Shown: positions 1 through 10,066 of the stretch, in pieces
Layout: every line of letters starts with the position of its first letter
Numbering within the stretch: the stretch's first letter is position 1
NCBI RefSeq assembly: GCF_019218745.1
Contig: NZ_JAHUXA010000001.1
Location: 620,001-684,000 of the forward strand
DNA length: 64,000 nt
From: Enterobacter sp. ENT03
GTDB taxonomy: Bacteria; Pseudomonadota; Gammaproteobacteria; Enterobacterales; Enterobacteriaceae
Reading direction: 5' to 3'
The notes under the pieces: generated by a model
Database searches by the model: none
What the model was told of the DNA's origin: nothing
What the model saw: the letters and a program-made list of their open reading frames with translations, nothing else
Made by a program: the position numbers and the translations under genes

Positions 1-197
1 CAGAACTGCACATACAGCGGCTGATCGAGGCCGAGCTGCTGGCGCACCAGCGCCACAACCTGCGCATCCGCTTCCGGCCCGGCCATCAGTCGCGCCGGAT
101 CGCCTGGCAACAAATGGACAAATAAAAACACCAGCACCGCCACGATCAGAAGCGTCGGGATCAGGCCCAGCAGGCGTTTCAGAAAATAGTTAAGCAT
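1..197 (-). CDS. gsiC: Glutathione ABC transporter permease GsiC (5' part only)
   Basis: Only the first 65 codons lie in the window; the gene runs off the left edge. The start reads [16 protein letters not shown], followed by a first membrane segment at about residues 9-31 and [16 protein letters not shown], which matches the N-terminus of GsiC of the DppB/OppB permease family. GsiC and GsiD form the inner-membrane channel of the GsiABCD glutathione importer. It follows gsiB on the same strand after a 72-bp gap, the standard enteric order gsiA-gsiB-gsiC-gsiD, so gsiD is expected beyond the edge. The identity is strong even though the gene is partial. Confidence 0.93.
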   Translation of the reverse strand, partial: MLNYFLKRLLGLIPTLLIVAVLVFLFVHLLPGDPARLMAGPEADAQVVALVRQQLGLDQPLYVQF

Positions 198-217
198 GTT
201 CTACCCTGAATCCGGCC

Positions 218-261
218 CCCCTCACCCGGTTTCTCCCTGCGGAGAGGATCGGCGTGAGGGG
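218..261. repeat. Short hairpin repeat between gsiB and gsiC
   Basis: Arms cccctcac (218-225) and gtgagggg (254-261) are perfect reverse complements, with a smaller inner tctcc/ggaga pairing. It resembles the small interspersed palindromes found between genes in enteric operons. It may damp 3'-5' decay or tune expression of gsiC relative to gsiB; that role is inferred. Confidence 0.45.
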
Positions 262-269
262 AAATCCCA

Positions 270-1808
270 TTATTTCAAATCCGCATCATCAAAACTAAAG
301 CCCGTATCCGGCATGATGTAGAACCCGGTCAGATCCTTGTTATGCGCTGACACCAGCTTTTCGACCACCAGTGGCACCCAGGGAGCGTCTTTCCAGATCG
401 TATCCTGCGCGGCTTTATACAGGCGGGCTTTCTCTTGCGGGCTGGTGGTTTTCAGCGCGGCGGCCAGGTCGTTATCCACCTGCGGATTGCTGTAGAACGC
501 AGTGTTGAACTGGGTTGGCGGCCAGTTCTGGGTGGTAAACAGCGGTGACAGCGCCCAGTCGGCTTCGCCGGTGGAGGCGGTCCAGCCGGTGTAGAACATT
601 CTCACCCCGCTCTCTTTCTGCCCCTTGCCTTCCACTTCTGAGGCTCGTTGCCCGGCATCCATCGCCGTTACCTGCGCTTTGATACCTACCTGCGCCAGCT
701 GCTGCTGGGTGAACTGCAACACTTTCTGCGCGGTGCTGTGATTGTGCGACGACCAGAGCGTAGTGCTAAAGCCGTTCGGGTAGCCAGCTTCTTTCAGCAG
801 TTCACGCGCTTTGGCAGGATCGTAGGGCCAGGGCTGATACGTTTGCGCGTTCGCCAGCGTCGGCGGGATCACACCGGTCGCCGGCGTGGCGTACCCGGCA
901 AAGGCCACTTTCACCAGCGCCTGGCGGTTAATCGCGTAGTTGAGCGCTTCCCGCACTTTCGGGTTGTCGAACGGTTTTTGCGTCACGTTCATGCTGATGT
1001 AGCGCTGCATGATGGACGGGCTTGCCACCAGTTCCAGCTTGCTGTTTTTTTGCAGCACCGTCGCCTGCTCGTACGGGATCGGGAAAGCGAACTGCGCCTC
1101 GCCGGTTTGCAGCATTGCCGCGCGGGTGTTGTTATCCACCACCGGGCGCCAGGTGATGCTGTCGAGTTTCGGCAATCCCTGTTGCCAGTAACCGGCAAAC
1201 TTCTTCACCTTCACAAAATCGGTCTGGTTCCAGGTATCAAGCTGATACGGCCCGCTGCCGACCGGATGGAAACCGATCTCTTTGCCGTATTTGGCGAGCG
1301 CCGCCGGTGAAATCATCGCCGTCGCCGGGTGCGCGAGAATATTAATAAATGCCGAGAACGGCTGTTTCAGCGTAATTTTAACGGTCGTCGGATCGACCGC
1401 CTCGGTCTGCGCAATATTTTTATACAGGTTATAGCGTTTCAGGCTGCTGGCCGGATTGCTGGCGCGATCGAGGTTCACCTTTACCGCTTGCGCGTTAAAA
1501 TCGGTGCCATCCTGGAACTTCACGCCCTGCCGCAGCGTAATGGTGTAGACCAGACCATCGTCCGACACGGTGTAACTTTCCGCGAGGACGTTTTTCAGCT
1601 TCATCTCTTTATCCAGCCCGAACAGCCCCTGATAGAAAGACTTTGCCACCGCCTGGGAGAGCGTGTCGTTCGCGTCATAGGGATCGAGGGTGGTGAAATT
1701 GGAGGCTACCGCCACCACGACGTCTTTCGCGGCGAAGGCCGGGATCGCCGCAAGCGCAGCGGTCACGCCGAGCGCGACCTGCCATTTCCGCGCAACAAAT
1801 TGTGTCAT
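270..1808 (-). CDS. gsiB: Glutathione-binding periplasmic protein GsiB
   Basis: Encodes a 512-residue family-5 (peptide/nickel-type) solute-binding protein, the length of E. coli GsiB. It captures glutathione in the periplasm for GsiACD. The start at 1808 gives [20 protein letters not shown], a Sec signal peptide cleaved after about residue 26 (AFA|AKD). An open frame extends 36 codons further upstream, but it lacks a signal-like N-terminus and runs back towards gsiA. The mature protein has the family pattern, including the region [15 protein letters not shown]. It lies 46 bp downstream of gsiA and is presumably cotranscribed with it. Confidence 0.95.
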   Translation of the reverse strand: MTQFVARKWQVALGVTAALAAIPAFAAKDVVVAVASNFTTLDPYDANDTLSQAVAKSFYQGLFGLDKEMKLKNVLAESYTVSDDGLVYTITLRQGVKFQDGTDFNAQAVKVNLDRASNPASSLKRYNLYKNIAQTEAVDPTTVKITLKQPFSAFINILAHPATAMISPAALAKYGKEIGFHPVGSGPYQLDTWNQTDFVKVKKFAGYWQQGLPKLDSITWRPVVDNNTRAAMLQTGEAQFAFPIPYEQATVLQKNSKLELVASPSIMQRYISMNVTQKPFDNPKVREALNYAINRQALVKVAFAGYATPATGVIPPTLANAQTYQPWPYDPAKARELLKEAGYPNGFSTTLWSSHNHSTAQKVLQFTQQQLAQVGIKAQVTAMDAGQRASEVEGKGQKESGVRMFYTGWTASTGEADWALSPLFTTQNWPPTQFNTAFYSNPQVDNDLAAALKTTSPQEKARLYKAAQDTIWKDAPWVPLVVEKLVSAHNKDLTGFYIMPDTGFSFDDADLK

Positions 1809-1854
1809 GTTACTCTCCTGGTTTCCCTGTCTGTCGTGGGGAATTTTATTGTCA

Positions 1855-3717
1855 TTAAAATGCAGATGAAGTATTGCCTGGCATGGTGCGTGCGACCAGG
1901 TGATCCGGTCCGACATTGTGCAACTGCACGCGGCGCGGCGGATCGCCGAGCTTACGGATATTGCTCGGCATCTCGTCCGAAAGCAGCACCCGCTGCGGCC
2001 GCTGATGGCCCGGATCCGCCACCGGCACCGCCGCCATTAATTTGCGCGTATAAGGATGCTGCGGATTTTCAAACACCGCGCGACGCGGGCCAATTTCCAC
2101 GATTTGCCCCATATACATCACCGCCACGCGATGACTGATGCGCTCCACCACCGCCATGTCGTGGGAGATAAACAGATAAGCGATGCCCATTTCGCGCTGC
2201 AAATCGAGCAGCAAATTGATGATTTGCGCACGAATTGACACGTCCAGCGCCGAGACAGATTCATCGGCGATCACCACTTTCGGGTTGAGGGCCAGCGCAC
2301 GCGCAATGCAGATGCGCTGGCGCTGACCGCCGGAAAACTCATGGGGATAGCGCCAGGCGTGCTCCGGCTTTAAGCCGACGCGCTCCAGCAACCACGCCAG
2401 ACGCCGCTCGGTAGCCTCTTCGTCCAGCAGTCCGTGCACGCGCAACGGTTCCATAATGGAGTAGCCGATGGTTTTGCGCGGATCGAGGGAGGCGAAAGGA
2501 TCCTGGAAAATATACTGAATATCCCGGCGCAGCGGCTGGAGCTGGCTGTCGGGCAGCGTGTCGATGCGCTGACCGTTAAAATTGATCGTGCCACCCTGAG
2601 ACGCCACCAGGCGCAGCAGCGCGCGTCCGGTGGTGGATTTCCCGCAGCCGGACTCCCCCACCAGCGACAGGGTTTCCCCCGGCCACAAATCGAAGCTGAC
2701 GCCTTCCACGGCGTGCACTTCGCGGGTCACGCGGTTAAGAATGCCGCTGCGTAACGGATAACGCGCCACCAGATCGCGCACCTGCAAAATCGGCTCACCC
2801 TCCACCACCGTGTCCTGACCTGGGGTGGTATCGGGCAATACCGACGGGGTCTGCGACGGCAGCGGGAAACGCCGCGGTAAATCGCTGCCGCGCATCGCGC
2901 CAAGGCGCGGCACCGCCGCCAGCAGCGTGCGGGTATAGGGATGCTGCGGCGCGCCAAAAATTTGCGCCACGGTGCCGGTTTCCACGGCTTCGCCCTGGTA
3001 CATCACCAGCACCCGATCGGCAATATCCGCCACCACGCCCATATCGTGAGTGATAAAAATCACCCCCATCGCCATCTCTTTTTGCAGCACGCTGATCAGT
3101 TGCAGGATCTGCGCCTGAATAGTCACATCCAGCGCGGTCGTGGGTTCGTCGGCGATCAGCACCGCCGGACGACAGGAGAGCGCCATGGCGATCATCACCC
3201 GCTGACGCATACCGCCGGACAGCTGATGCGGAAAGCGCGCTAAAATCGCGTCGGCTTCGGGAATACGCACCTGTTCCAGCATGCGCCGCGCTTCTTTCAG
3301 GGCAGCATCGTGCCCCAGTCCCTGATGCAGGCGGATCGACTCGGCGATCTGCTCGCCGACGGTGAAGACCGGGTTCAGGGAGGTCATCGGCTCCTGAAAA
3401 ATCATCGCCATGTCGGCCCCGCGCACGCCGCGCATCTGCGCATTGCTCAGCGTATTCAGGTCGACCACCTGACGGCTGCGGCGTTGCAGACGAAGTGCTT
3501 CGCTGCTGACAATACCGCCGGACTGCGCCAGCAGACGCATCAGCGCCAGCGCGGTAACTGATTTGCCGGATCCGGATTCGCCGACGATGGCCAGCGTTTC
3601 GCCCCGTTGAAGGGTAAAAGAGAGATCCCGTACGACGTGCGACGTGCCGCCTTCGTCCGGAAAACGAATATTCAGTTTACTGACCCGCAGCACTTCACTG
3701 GCGTCTGACTCAAGCAC
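1855..3717 (-). CDS. gsiA: Glutathione ABC transporter ATPase GsiA (GTG start)
   Basis: A 620-residue double ATPase made of two fused OppD/OppF-like halves, as in E. coli GsiA (623). The first half has Walker A GESGSGKS (residues 46-53) and signature LSGGM; the second has GESGCGKST and FSGGQ. Both have Walker B and the C-terminal oligopeptide-transporter extension ([10 protein letters not shown]). It powers glutathione import through GsiCD. The start is GTG at 3717; no in-frame ATG offers a better N-terminus. In E. coli iaaA precedes gsiA and is cotranscribed with it. Here gsiA is the first gene of its operon and faces moeA directly, so iaaA is missing from this position. Confidence 0.95.
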   Translation of the reverse strand: MLESDASEVLRVSKLNIRFPDEGGTSHVVRDLSFTLQRGETLAIVGESGSGKSVTALALMRLLAQSGGIVSSEALRLQRRSRQVVDLNTLSNAQMRGVRGADMAMIFQEPMTSLNPVFTVGEQIAESIRLHQGLGHDAALKEARRMLEQVRIPEADAILARFPHQLSGGMRQRVMIAMALSCRPAVLIADEPTTALDVTIQAQILQLISVLQKEMAMGVIFITHDMGVVADIADRVLVMYQGEAVETGTVAQIFGAPQHPYTRTLLAAVPRLGAMRGSDLPRRFPLPSQTPSVLPDTTPGQDTVVEGEPILQVRDLVARYPLRSGILNRVTREVHAVEGVSFDLWPGETLSLVGESGCGKSTTGRALLRLVASQGGTINFNGQRIDTLPDSQLQPLRRDIQYIFQDPFASLDPRKTIGYSIMEPLRVHGLLDEEATERRLAWLLERVGLKPEHAWRYPHEFSGGQRQRICIARALALNPKVVIADESVSALDVSIRAQIINLLLDLQREMGIAYLFISHDMAVVERISHRVAVMYMGQIVEIGPRRAVFENPQHPYTRKLMAAVPVADPGHQRPQRVLLSDEMPSNIRKLGDPPRRVQLHNVGPDHLVARTMPGNTSSAF

Positions 3718-3908
3718 GTGCGCCCACCCTTTGACCTCTTACGGTTTAGTGCCTGAAACAGGCATGAATTTTGACTATAGAAAGTCAAATCAACGAAGTA
3801 AAGCAACCTGACCGGTAAGGCACATATTGATTACATTCAGCGGGCGCGGGTTTTCTGCCATAATAGGCGTTTTGTATGCACGTTCAGGTTGCCAGTCAGG
3901 AGCGACAC
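3718..3908. promoter_or_regulatory. Divergent gsiA / moeA control region
   Basis: The 191 bp between the divergent gsiA and moeA starts must hold promoters for both operons. The section around 3775-3810 is AT-rich and contains a ttgact...agtcaa inverted repeat. No coding sequence is present; in E. coli the iaaA gene occupies this position. I cannot place the -10 and -35 boxes with confidence. Confidence 0.5.
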
Positions 3909-5144
3909 ATGGAGTTTTCCGCAGGCCTTATCCCGCTGGAGACAGCGCTGTCTCAGATGCTGTCCGTAATTACCCCGATCACCGCGCACGATACGCTGCC
4001 GCTGCTGGCCTGTTTCGGGCGCGTCACGGCGCATGACATTGTGTCGCCGATCAATGTCCCTGGTTTTGATAACTCCGCGATGGACGGGTATGCCGTGCGG
4101 ATCACCGATCTGGCGACGGGCGCCCCCTTGCCGGTGGCAGGAAAAGCCTTTGCCGGGCAGCCGTTTAACGAGGTGTGGCCTGTCGGCACCTGCGTGCGCA
4201 TTATGACCGGCGCGCCCGTTCCCGCAGGCTGCGATGCGGTAGTGATGCAGGAAGAAACCGAACAGACTGACGCTGGCGTGCGTTTTACCCGCGAGGTGCG
4301 CGCCGGGCAAAATATCCGTCGCCTTGGCGAAGACATCCGCGCCGGTGGCGTAGTATTTAAGGCCGGGCAGAAGCTGACGGTGGCCGAACTGCCGGTGCTG
4401 GCATCGCTGGGCATCGCCACTATCGACGTGGTGCGCAAAGTGCGCGTGGCGCTGTTCTCCACCGGCGATGAGCTGCAACTGCCGGGCCAGCCGCTGGGCG
4501 ACGGGCAGATCTACGATACCAACCGGCTGGCGGTGCATTTGATGCTCGAACAGCTCGGCTGCACGGTGATCAACCTCGGCATTATTCCTGACGATCCCGC
4601 CCAATTACGCGACGCCTTTATCGCCGCCGACAGCCAGGCCGACGTGGTGATCACCTCCGGCGGCGTCTCGGTGGGCGAAGCAGACTACACCAAAACGCTG
4701 CTTGAGGAGCTGGGGGAAATTGGCTTCTGGAAGCTGGCGATCAAGCCGGGCAAACCTTTTGCTTTCGGCAAGCTGAGCCAGAGCTGGTTCTGCGGGCTGC
4801 CGGGCAACCCGGTGTCAGCCGCAGTCACCTTCTATCAACTGGTGATCCCGCTGCTGGCGAAACTGGGCGGTATAACGGCCAGCCCGCTGCCGACGCGCCT
4901 GCGCGTGCGCACCGCTACCCGTCTGAAAAAATCACCGGGTCGCCTCGATTTCCAGCGCGGCCTGTTAACCCGCGATGCGCAGGGCGACTTAACCGTCAGC
5001 ACCACCGGGCATCAGGGTTCGCATATTTTCAGCTCCTTCAGCCAGGGCAACTGTTTTATCGTACTGGAAGCCGAGCGGCAGAACGTGGAAGCGGGCGAAT
5101 GGGTTGAGGTGGAGCCGTTTAATCATCTGTTCGGAGGCCTGTAA
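3909..5144 (+). CDS. moeA: Molybdopterin molybdenumtransferase MoeA
   Basis: A 411-residue protein, the same length as E. coli MoeA. It inserts molybdate into adenylylated molybdopterin in the last step of molybdenum-cofactor synthesis, in the cytoplasm. Recognisable family stretches are [15 protein letters not shown] near residue 50, the MoCF-binding [20 protein letters not shown], and [14 protein letters not shown] in the catalytic domain. The start at 3909 ([10 protein letters not shown]) is chosen by homology; an upstream in-frame ATG at 3876 would add 11 unrelated residues. Its stop overlaps the moeB start (TAATG), so the two are translationally coupled. Confidence 0.97.
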   Translation: MEFSAGLIPLETALSQMLSVITPITAHDTLPLLACFGRVTAHDIVSPINVPGFDNSAMDGYAVRITDLATGAPLPVAGKAFAGQPFNEVWPVGTCVRIMTGAPVPAGCDAVVMQEETEQTDAGVRFTREVRAGQNIRRLGEDIRAGGVVFKAGQKLTVAELPVLASLGIATIDVVRKVRVALFSTGDELQLPGQPLGDGQIYDTNRLAVHLMLEQLGCTVINLGIIPDDPAQLRDAFIAADSQADVVITSGGVSVGEADYTKTLLEELGEIGFWKLAIKPGKPFAFGKLSQSWFCGLPGNPVSAAVTFYQLVIPLLAKLGGITASPLPTRLRVRTATRLKKSPGRLDFQRGLLTRDAQGDLTVSTTGHQGSHIFSSFSQGNCFIVLEAERQNVEAGEWVEVEPFNHLFGGL

Positions 5145-5899
5145 TGGCCGTGGAACTGAGCGATGGCGAAATGATGCGCTACAACCGGCAGATCGTGCTG
5201 CGCGGTTTTGATTTTGACGGTCAGGAGCGGCTGAAAGCTTCGCGCGTGCTGGTGGTAGGGCTTGGCGGGCTGGGCTGCGCGGCGGCGCAGTACCTGGCGG
5301 CGGCGGGGGTTGGCCATCTGACGTTACTGGATTTTGACACCGTGTCGCTCTCGAATCTGCAACGGCAGACGCTGCACAGCGACGCCACCCTCGGCATGCC
5401 GAAAGTCGAGTCGGCCCGCGCGACGCTGGCGCGTATCAATCCGCATATTTCCTTTACCCTTCTCAATGCGCAGCTGGACGACGACGCACTGCACGCGCAG
5501 ATTGCGGCACACGATCTGGTGCTGGACTGCACCGACAACGTGGCGGTGCGCAATCAGCTTAATGCCGGCTGTTTTCAGGCGACAGTCCCGCTGGTGTCTG
5601 GCGCGGCAATTCGTATGGAAGGCCAGATCAGCGTCTTCACGTATCAGCCAGGTGAGCCGTGTTACCGCTGCCTGAGCCGTCTGTTTGGCGAGAATGCGCT
5701 GACCTGCGTGGAAGCGGGGGTGATGGCGCCGCTGGTGGGGGTGATCGGCTCGTTACAGGCGATGGAAGCCATCAAACTGCTGAGCCGTTACGGCACCCCC
5801 GCCGCCGGAAAAATCGTCATGTACGACGCCATGATCTGCCAGTTCCGCGAGATGAAACTGATGCGCCATGCCGGGTGCGAGGTGTGCGGGCAGTCGTAG
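5144..5899 (+). CDS. moeB: Molybdopterin-synthase adenylyltransferase MoeB
   Basis: A 251-residue E1-like enzyme that adenylates the C-terminal glycine of MoaD so that it can receive sulfur for molybdopterin synthesis. Visible features are the nucleotide-binding GLGGLG loop at 39-44 and two zinc-ligating CxxC pairs (C173/C176 and C245/C248). The start codon overlaps the moeA stop by one base. It is the last gene of the moeAB operon and is followed by a BIME repeat. Confidence 0.97.
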   Translation: MAVELSDGEMMRYNRQIVLRGFDFDGQERLKASRVLVVGLGGLGCAAAQYLAAAGVGHLTLLDFDTVSLSNLQRQTLHSDATLGMPKVESARATLARINPHISFTLLNAQLDDDALHAQIAAHDLVLDCTDNVAVRNQLNAGCFQATVPLVSGAAIRMEGQISVFTYQPGEPCYRCLSRLFGENALTCVEAGVMAPLVGVIGSLQAMEAIKLLSRYGTPAAGKIVMYDAMICQFREMKLMRHAGCEVCGQS

Positions 5900-5903
5900 C
5901 CCC

Positions 5904-5998
5904 CTGCCCGGCGGCGCTACGCTTGCCGGGCCTGGATAAATTCGTCGCAAACGAAGCAAACGCAGGCCGGGTAAGCACAGCCGCCACCCGGCATAAAA
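5904..5998. repeat. BIME (paired REP elements) after moeB
   Basis: Two REP-type palindromes lie head to head: one at 5906-5931 (gcccggcggcgc...ttgccgggc) and one at 5964-5992 (ggccgggtaagc...ccacccggc), joined by a short linker containing ttcgtcgcaaacgaa. It sits between two convergent transcription units (moeAB and the lyase/ABC operon). It probably stabilises 3' ends or helps termination. Confidence 0.75.
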
Positions 5999-6014
5999 AA
6001 CAGCGCATTAAATC

Positions 6015-7169
6015 TTATTTACTGAGCGGCGGGCACCACATCAGTTGTTCTTTCAGGCTTAGCGTGTCCTGCGGCAACGTGGCGAGCACACGTCGGTACT
6101 CTGCGCCCTCTTTCGCATAACCGCGCATCGCTTGCAGTAATACCCGCGTGGCGCTTTCCCATGAAATACCCTGTAAGTCGCTGTAAGGCCACAGTTCCGG
6201 CTCACAAATAAAAGGCACCAGATAATCAATACCCTGCTTTACGCCACGCCCATCGCGAATGTGATTCCAGCGATCAAATTCTACATGTTCGGCATAGCGG
6301 TTTAATAACAGATGGGCTTCAAGATTGAACAGGGAATAGTGGAACGGGATAGTGCGCTCCAGCTCCATGGTTTGCTTACCATCTTGCGCGATCTGCGCCG
6401 CCATGCGCTGGGTAATGCCCTGCTCGATAATACGTGCCGCCAGCCCTTTATCACCATAAAACAGGGCATTTACGGTACGCTGAACATCGTACCAGGTGCC
6501 GTGATTATTGTGCCAGACATATTCAGAATGACCGATGTCGCTGTAATACATCCAGTGATTGAAATCGCGAAACCACTGGTGCAGACCAATAATATCGTCA
6601 GTGTCCAGCACCTGTGCTGCTTTTATCAGGCCAATGGTATCAATGACCATCCATAATAATCGGGTATCAACAAGACCGGTGCCTCTGCCCGACACAATAC
6701 CTGGGATCGCCTGACCGTAATTCAGATGCGGATTCATCCGGGTTTCAGCATCTAAAAACCAGCAGCGGATTTGTGTAGCCGCCGCCTGAGCATAATGGCG
6801 ATGGCCGGTAAAATACCAGGCAAGACCCAGAATAAGGCAGCGTTCACACATGCGAATAATTCGGCTGGTGTCAGTATCGTTATTTTCACACTGCGGATTC
6901 GTATGGCCGTCACGCCGTATATAGGGCAGCCCGTTGGGGCGGCGGGGATTTGGCCACCAGTAGGTACCCAGACTATAATAATCGTGCGCATCGCCGCTGA
7001 CCGGTCGCAGTTTTTTATGCACCACGCTTTCCGGCGGCGTGCGGCGTACTTTATCCGCTTCGCTGATTAAATGGCCTAACGCCAGTTGCAGCGGTGAAAA
7101 AGGCTGCTTCAGGCTAAGCCGCGCATTTTCCAGACAGGTTTCGTCGAGGGTGTATAACTTCATCGCCAC
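6015..7169 (-). CDS. Cytoplasmic alginate-lyase-fold polysaccharide lyase
   Basis: A 384-residue protein of the alginate-lyase domain superfamily (PF05426; PL5/PL38-like). Characteristic stretches are DYYSLGTYWWPNP, LPYIRRDGHTNP, NPHLNYGQAIPGI, and NNHGTW with the candidate catalytic His at 223. Tyr278 in IPFHYSLFNLEAH matches the lyase tyrosine. The enzyme should cleave a uronate-containing glycan by beta-elimination. There is no signal peptide, so it should act in the cytoplasm on imported oligosaccharides. The GTG at 7169 is chosen because a ggagg lies 10 bases upstream, inside the end of the ATPase gene; the ATG at 7163 is the alternative. It is the last gene of the ABC operon and a paralogue of the exported lyase at 11822. 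The substrate could be alginate, glucuronan or another polyuronate. Confidence 0.8.
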   Translation of the reverse strand: MAMKLYTLDETCLENARLSLKQPFSPLQLALGHLISEADKVRRTPPESVVHKKLRPVSGDAHDYYSLGTYWWPNPRRPNGLPYIRRDGHTNPQCENNDTDTSRIIRMCERCLILGLAWYFTGHRHYAQAAATQIRCWFLDAETRMNPHLNYGQAIPGIVSGRGTGLVDTRLLWMVIDTIGLIKAAQVLDTDDIIGLHQWFRDFNHWMYYSDIGHSEYVWHNNHGTWYDVQRTVNALFYGDKGLAARIIEQGITQRMAAQIAQDGKQTMELERTIPFHYSLFNLEAHLLLNRYAEHVEFDRWNHIRDGRGVKQGIDYLVPFICEPELWPYSDLQGISWESATRVLLQAMRGYAKEGAEYRRVLATLPQDTLSLKEQLMWCPPLSK

Positions 7170-7174
7170 GGTAA

Positions 7175-8266
7175 TTACGCCTCCCTGCCGCTGATACGTT
7201 TACCGCTGTCTGCGTCAAAAACATGGATTCCGTTGAGTTTGGGTTGCAGCCAGACTTTCTCGCCTTCCTTTACCGCCAGGCGTTGTTTAAACACGGAGGT
7301 AAAGGCCCCGCCTCCGGTATCGCAAAACAGCTGCATATCGGAACCGGTATTTTCGATGGCGGTGATCACCGCCGCCAGCGCATCTTCCTGTGGCGCGTTC
7401 ACCACATTCACCTGCTCCGGACGGATGGCATACACCACGCGCTGACCGTGGCTGACCTGCAACCCCGCCGGCAAGCGCAGCAGTGAACCATCGCGCAGGC
7501 GTAATTGCGCGCGCTGATTGTCCAGCACAATTTCACCGTTGAGCTGGTTAATTTCCGGCGAACCGATAAACCCGGCGACGAATAAATTGGCGGGTTGGTC
7601 ATACAGTTCTAACGGCGTACCCGCCTGCTCTATTTGCCCCTCACGTAATACGACGATCATCTGCCCCATGGTCATCGCCTCAATTTGATCGTGGGTGACA
7701 TACACCGAGGTGGTTTTTAAACGCCGGTGCAGATCGCGGATCTCGCCGCGCACCTGCGTCCGTAATTTCGCGTCGAGGTTTGACAGCGGTTCATCAAACA
7801 GAAAGACCTGCGGCTTGCGCACAATCGCCCGCCCCATCGCCACGCGCTGACGCTGCCCGCCGGAGAGATCTTTCGGCAACCGCTCCAGCAGCGGCGTCAG
7901 GTTAAGCAGTTCTGCGGCGTCTTCAACCTTGCGGTTAATTTCCGTTTTTGCCAGCCTGGCCATTTTCAGGGCAAAGCCCATGTTTTCGCGCACCGTCATT
8001 TGCGGATAAAGCGCATAGCTTTGAAACACCATCGCAATGTCGCGCAGCTTGGGTTCCACCTCAGTAACATTGCGCTCGTTGATATGGACCTCGCCGCCGG
8101 AAATCTCCTCCAGGCCTGCGATCATGCGCAGCAACGTCGATTTTCCACAGCCGCTTGGCCCTACCAGCACGCAAAATTCACCGTCGGGAATGGTCAGCGA
8201 GACATTTTTTATGACGTGCACGTCACCATAAGATTTGCGGACATTATTAAGCACTACCGATCCCAT
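7175..8266 (-). CDS. Sugar ABC transporter ATPase (MalK/UgpC/MsmK type)
   Basis: A 363-residue ATPase with Walker A GPSGCGKST, signature LSGGQRQRVAMGRAIVR, Walker [17 protein letters not shown] and the C-terminal OB-type regulatory domain of carbohydrate importers. It should power the MalFG-like permeases encoded just upstream. It is the fourth gene of a five-gene operon, 10 bp after the MalG-type permease, and its last codons supply the ribosome binding site for the lyase. The window has a second MalK-type ATPase (ycjV), so this one is probably dedicated to the uronate-oligomer importer. Confidence 0.9.
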   Translation of the reverse strand: MGSVVLNNVRKSYGDVHVIKNVSLTIPDGEFCVLVGPSGCGKSTLLRMIAGLEEISGGEVHINERNVTEVEPKLRDIAMVFQSYALYPQMTVRENMGFALKMARLAKTEINRKVEDAAELLNLTPLLERLPKDLSGGQRQRVAMGRAIVRKPQVFLFDEPLSNLDAKLRTQVRGEIRDLHRRLKTTSVYVTHDQIEAMTMGQMIVVLREGQIEQAGTPLELYDQPANLFVAGFIGSPEINQLNGEIVLDNQRAQLRLRDGSLLRLPAGLQVSHGQRVVYAIRPEQVNVVNAPQEDALAAVITAIENTGSDMQLFCDTGGGAFTSVFKQRLAVKEGEKVWLQPKLNGIHVFDADSGKRISGREA

Positions 8267-8276
8267 ATCAGACTCC

Positions 8277-9116
8277 TTACCCTTTGACCGCGCCGGACAT
8301 GATCCCGCGGTTGAAATGTTTTTGCAGACCCAGATAAACGATGATGCTTGGCAGCATCGCCAGCAGCGTAATGGCGATAAAAATATTGGGCGTGATGCTT
8401 TCGTCAGTTCGCAAGGTGCCTAAGATCACCGGGATGGTGTTCAGGCTGTCCTGATTCACCACAATCAGCGGCAGCAGATACTGATCCCAAATCATGATAA
8501 AGCCGAAGGTGACGACCGTTCCCAGCGCCGGTTTAACCAGCGGGAGAATGACATGAAAGAAAATCTGCCATTCATTCGCACCATCAATGCGCCCGGCCTC
8601 CTCCAGCTCTTTCGGGATCGCCGCCATAAATTCCGTCAACACAAAAATGGAAAAGGCCCAGCCCACCACCGGTAAAATCATCCCCAGATAGCTGTTATAG
8701 AGTGAGGCGTCGATAAACGGCAGTCGCCAGTTGATGATCATGTACAGCGGTATGGCGATCACCTCCTCCGGCAGCATCATGGTCGAGAGGATCAGCAAAC
8801 TCACCAGCGCCACGCCACGAAACTTTTTACGGGCGAGAGCGTAGGCCGCCAGCGCGCTCACCGAAACCTGCAAAATCGTGCCGAAAAACACCACCAGCAC
8901 CGAATTAAGCAGATATTGCCAGACGCCAATGTCCTGCCAGGCAAAGATAAAGTTGTCGAACGAGAATGACGCAGGCCAGGCCAGCAGTTCGCCCGGCTTT
9001 ACCGGCGCGGCGCTAAAGGCCGTGGCGACGATGCCCCAGAAGGGGCCGACAAAAACAATCAGTAACAGCAGATACAGGCACCAGCGACCTGCCCGCTCCC
9101 AGCTTTTACTTAACAT
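8277..9116 (-). CDS. Sugar ABC transporter permease, MalG family
   Basis: A 279-residue inner-membrane protein with about six membrane segments. The EAA loop EAGRIDGANEWQIFFHVILPLVKPA is the contact site for the ATPase, and the C-terminus ends in SGAVKG as in many MalG/UgpE homologues. It pairs with the upstream MalF-type permease to form the channel of the presumed uronate-oligosaccharide importer. It starts at an ATG 9 bp after the preceding gene. Confidence 0.9.
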   Translation of the reverse strand: MLSKSWERAGRWCLYLLLLIVFVGPFWGIVATAFSAAPVKPGELLAWPASFSFDNFIFAWQDIGVWQYLLNSVLVVFFGTILQVSVSALAAYALARKKFRGVALVSLLILSTMMLPEEVIAIPLYMIINWRLPFIDASLYNSYLGMILPVVGWAFSIFVLTEFMAAIPKELEEAGRIDGANEWQIFFHVILPLVKPALGTVVTFGFIMIWDQYLLPLIVVNQDSLNTIPVILGTLRTDESITPNIFIAITLLAMLPSIIVYLGLQKHFNRGIMSGAVKG

Positions 9117-9125
9117 GGCGGCTCC

Positions 9126-10055
9126 TTAGTAACGCGCGATGCGCTTTTTCAGCGAGAGATGGCACAGGGTGAGCACCACGGTGAAGGCAAACAGCAGGAA
9201 CGACACCGCCGAGGCATAGCCATAATCGAACTGCTCAAAGCCAAGCTTATAGATGTGCGTCATGATCATTTCCGTGGCCCCTGACGGGCCGCCGCCGGTG
9301 GTGGCATACACTTCAGCAAATACGCGAAAACCACGGATAAACGACAGCATCAGCACCACCGACAGCGCCGGGATCATCCCCGGCAGGGTGACGTAACGCA
9401 GACGACTCCACCAGCTTGCTCCGTCAACGTTGGCGGCGTCATACAGATCGCGGCTGATGCCCGCCAGCCCGGCGATAAAAATCACCATGTTGTACGGCAC
9501 CGCTTTCCAGATGTGCAGCAGCATGATGACCCACAGCGCCTGGTCGCTACTGGCGAGAAACCCCTGCTCTGCCACGCCAAACCAACTTAAGACATGGTTC
9601 ACCACGCCATTGGGCGTGGGGTTAAACAGAATGCGCCACATCTCCGCCACGATAGCCGCGCTGGTGACGGCGGGCAGGAAAATCGCGGTACGGATAATAC
9701 GCAAGTGGCGCGCCGGGCCTTCCAGCAGCATCGCCAGAAAAAATGCCAGCACGGCGGCGACGAACATCGTGATCACCACATACAGCAGGGTATTCACCAC
9801 GGCGCTGTGCAGGGCCGTGTCGGCGAAGGCGCGGGTAAAGTTATTCAGCCCCACCCATTCATCAGGCTGGTTGAAGTTGATTTTATAAAAGCTCATCACC
9901 ATCCCCTGGATCATCGGGATGAATTTGAACCAGCTAAAAATCACCAGCGCCGGGGCCAGAAACAGCCAGGGAAGCAAGGCCCGCTTGCGCGAGGGCGTAA
10001 GCCAGCGGGCACGGTTTCCCTTTTCAGCCATCAGTTTGGTTGCATGAAGAGTCAT
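9126..10055 (-). CDS. Sugar ABC transporter permease, MalF/UgpA family
   Basis: A 309-residue permease beginning MTLHATKLMAEKGNRARW, with a first membrane segment near residues 27-47 (LPWLFLAPALVIFSWFKFI) and an EAA-type loop at YDAANVDGASWWSRLRYV. The ATG at 10055 is preferred because agg lies 9 bases upstream. A GTG at 10068-10070 overlaps the stop of the binding-protein gene (GTGA) but has no ribosome binding site. With the MalG-type gene it forms the membrane part of the importer. Confidence 0.88.
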   Translation of the reverse strand: MTLHATKLMAEKGNRARWLTPSRKRALLPWLFLAPALVIFSWFKFIPMIQGMVMSFYKINFNQPDEWVGLNNFTRAFADTALHSAVVNTLLYVVITMFVAAVLAFFLAMLLEGPARHLRIIRTAIFLPAVTSAAIVAEMWRILFNPTPNGVVNHVLSWFGVAEQGFLASSDQALWVIMLLHIWKAVPYNMVIFIAGLAGISRDLYDAANVDGASWWSRLRYVTLPGMIPALSVVLMLSFIRGFRVFAEVYATTGGGPSGATEMIMTHIYKLGFEQFDYGYASAVSFLLFAFTVVLTLCHLSLKKRIARY

Positions 10056-10066
10056 CAGCTCACGCC

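Noticed and set aside
1329-2138. A 269-codon plus-strand frame across the gsiB-gsiA junction
   Set aside because: It overlaps conserved coding sequence of both genes on the other strand and resembles no protein family.
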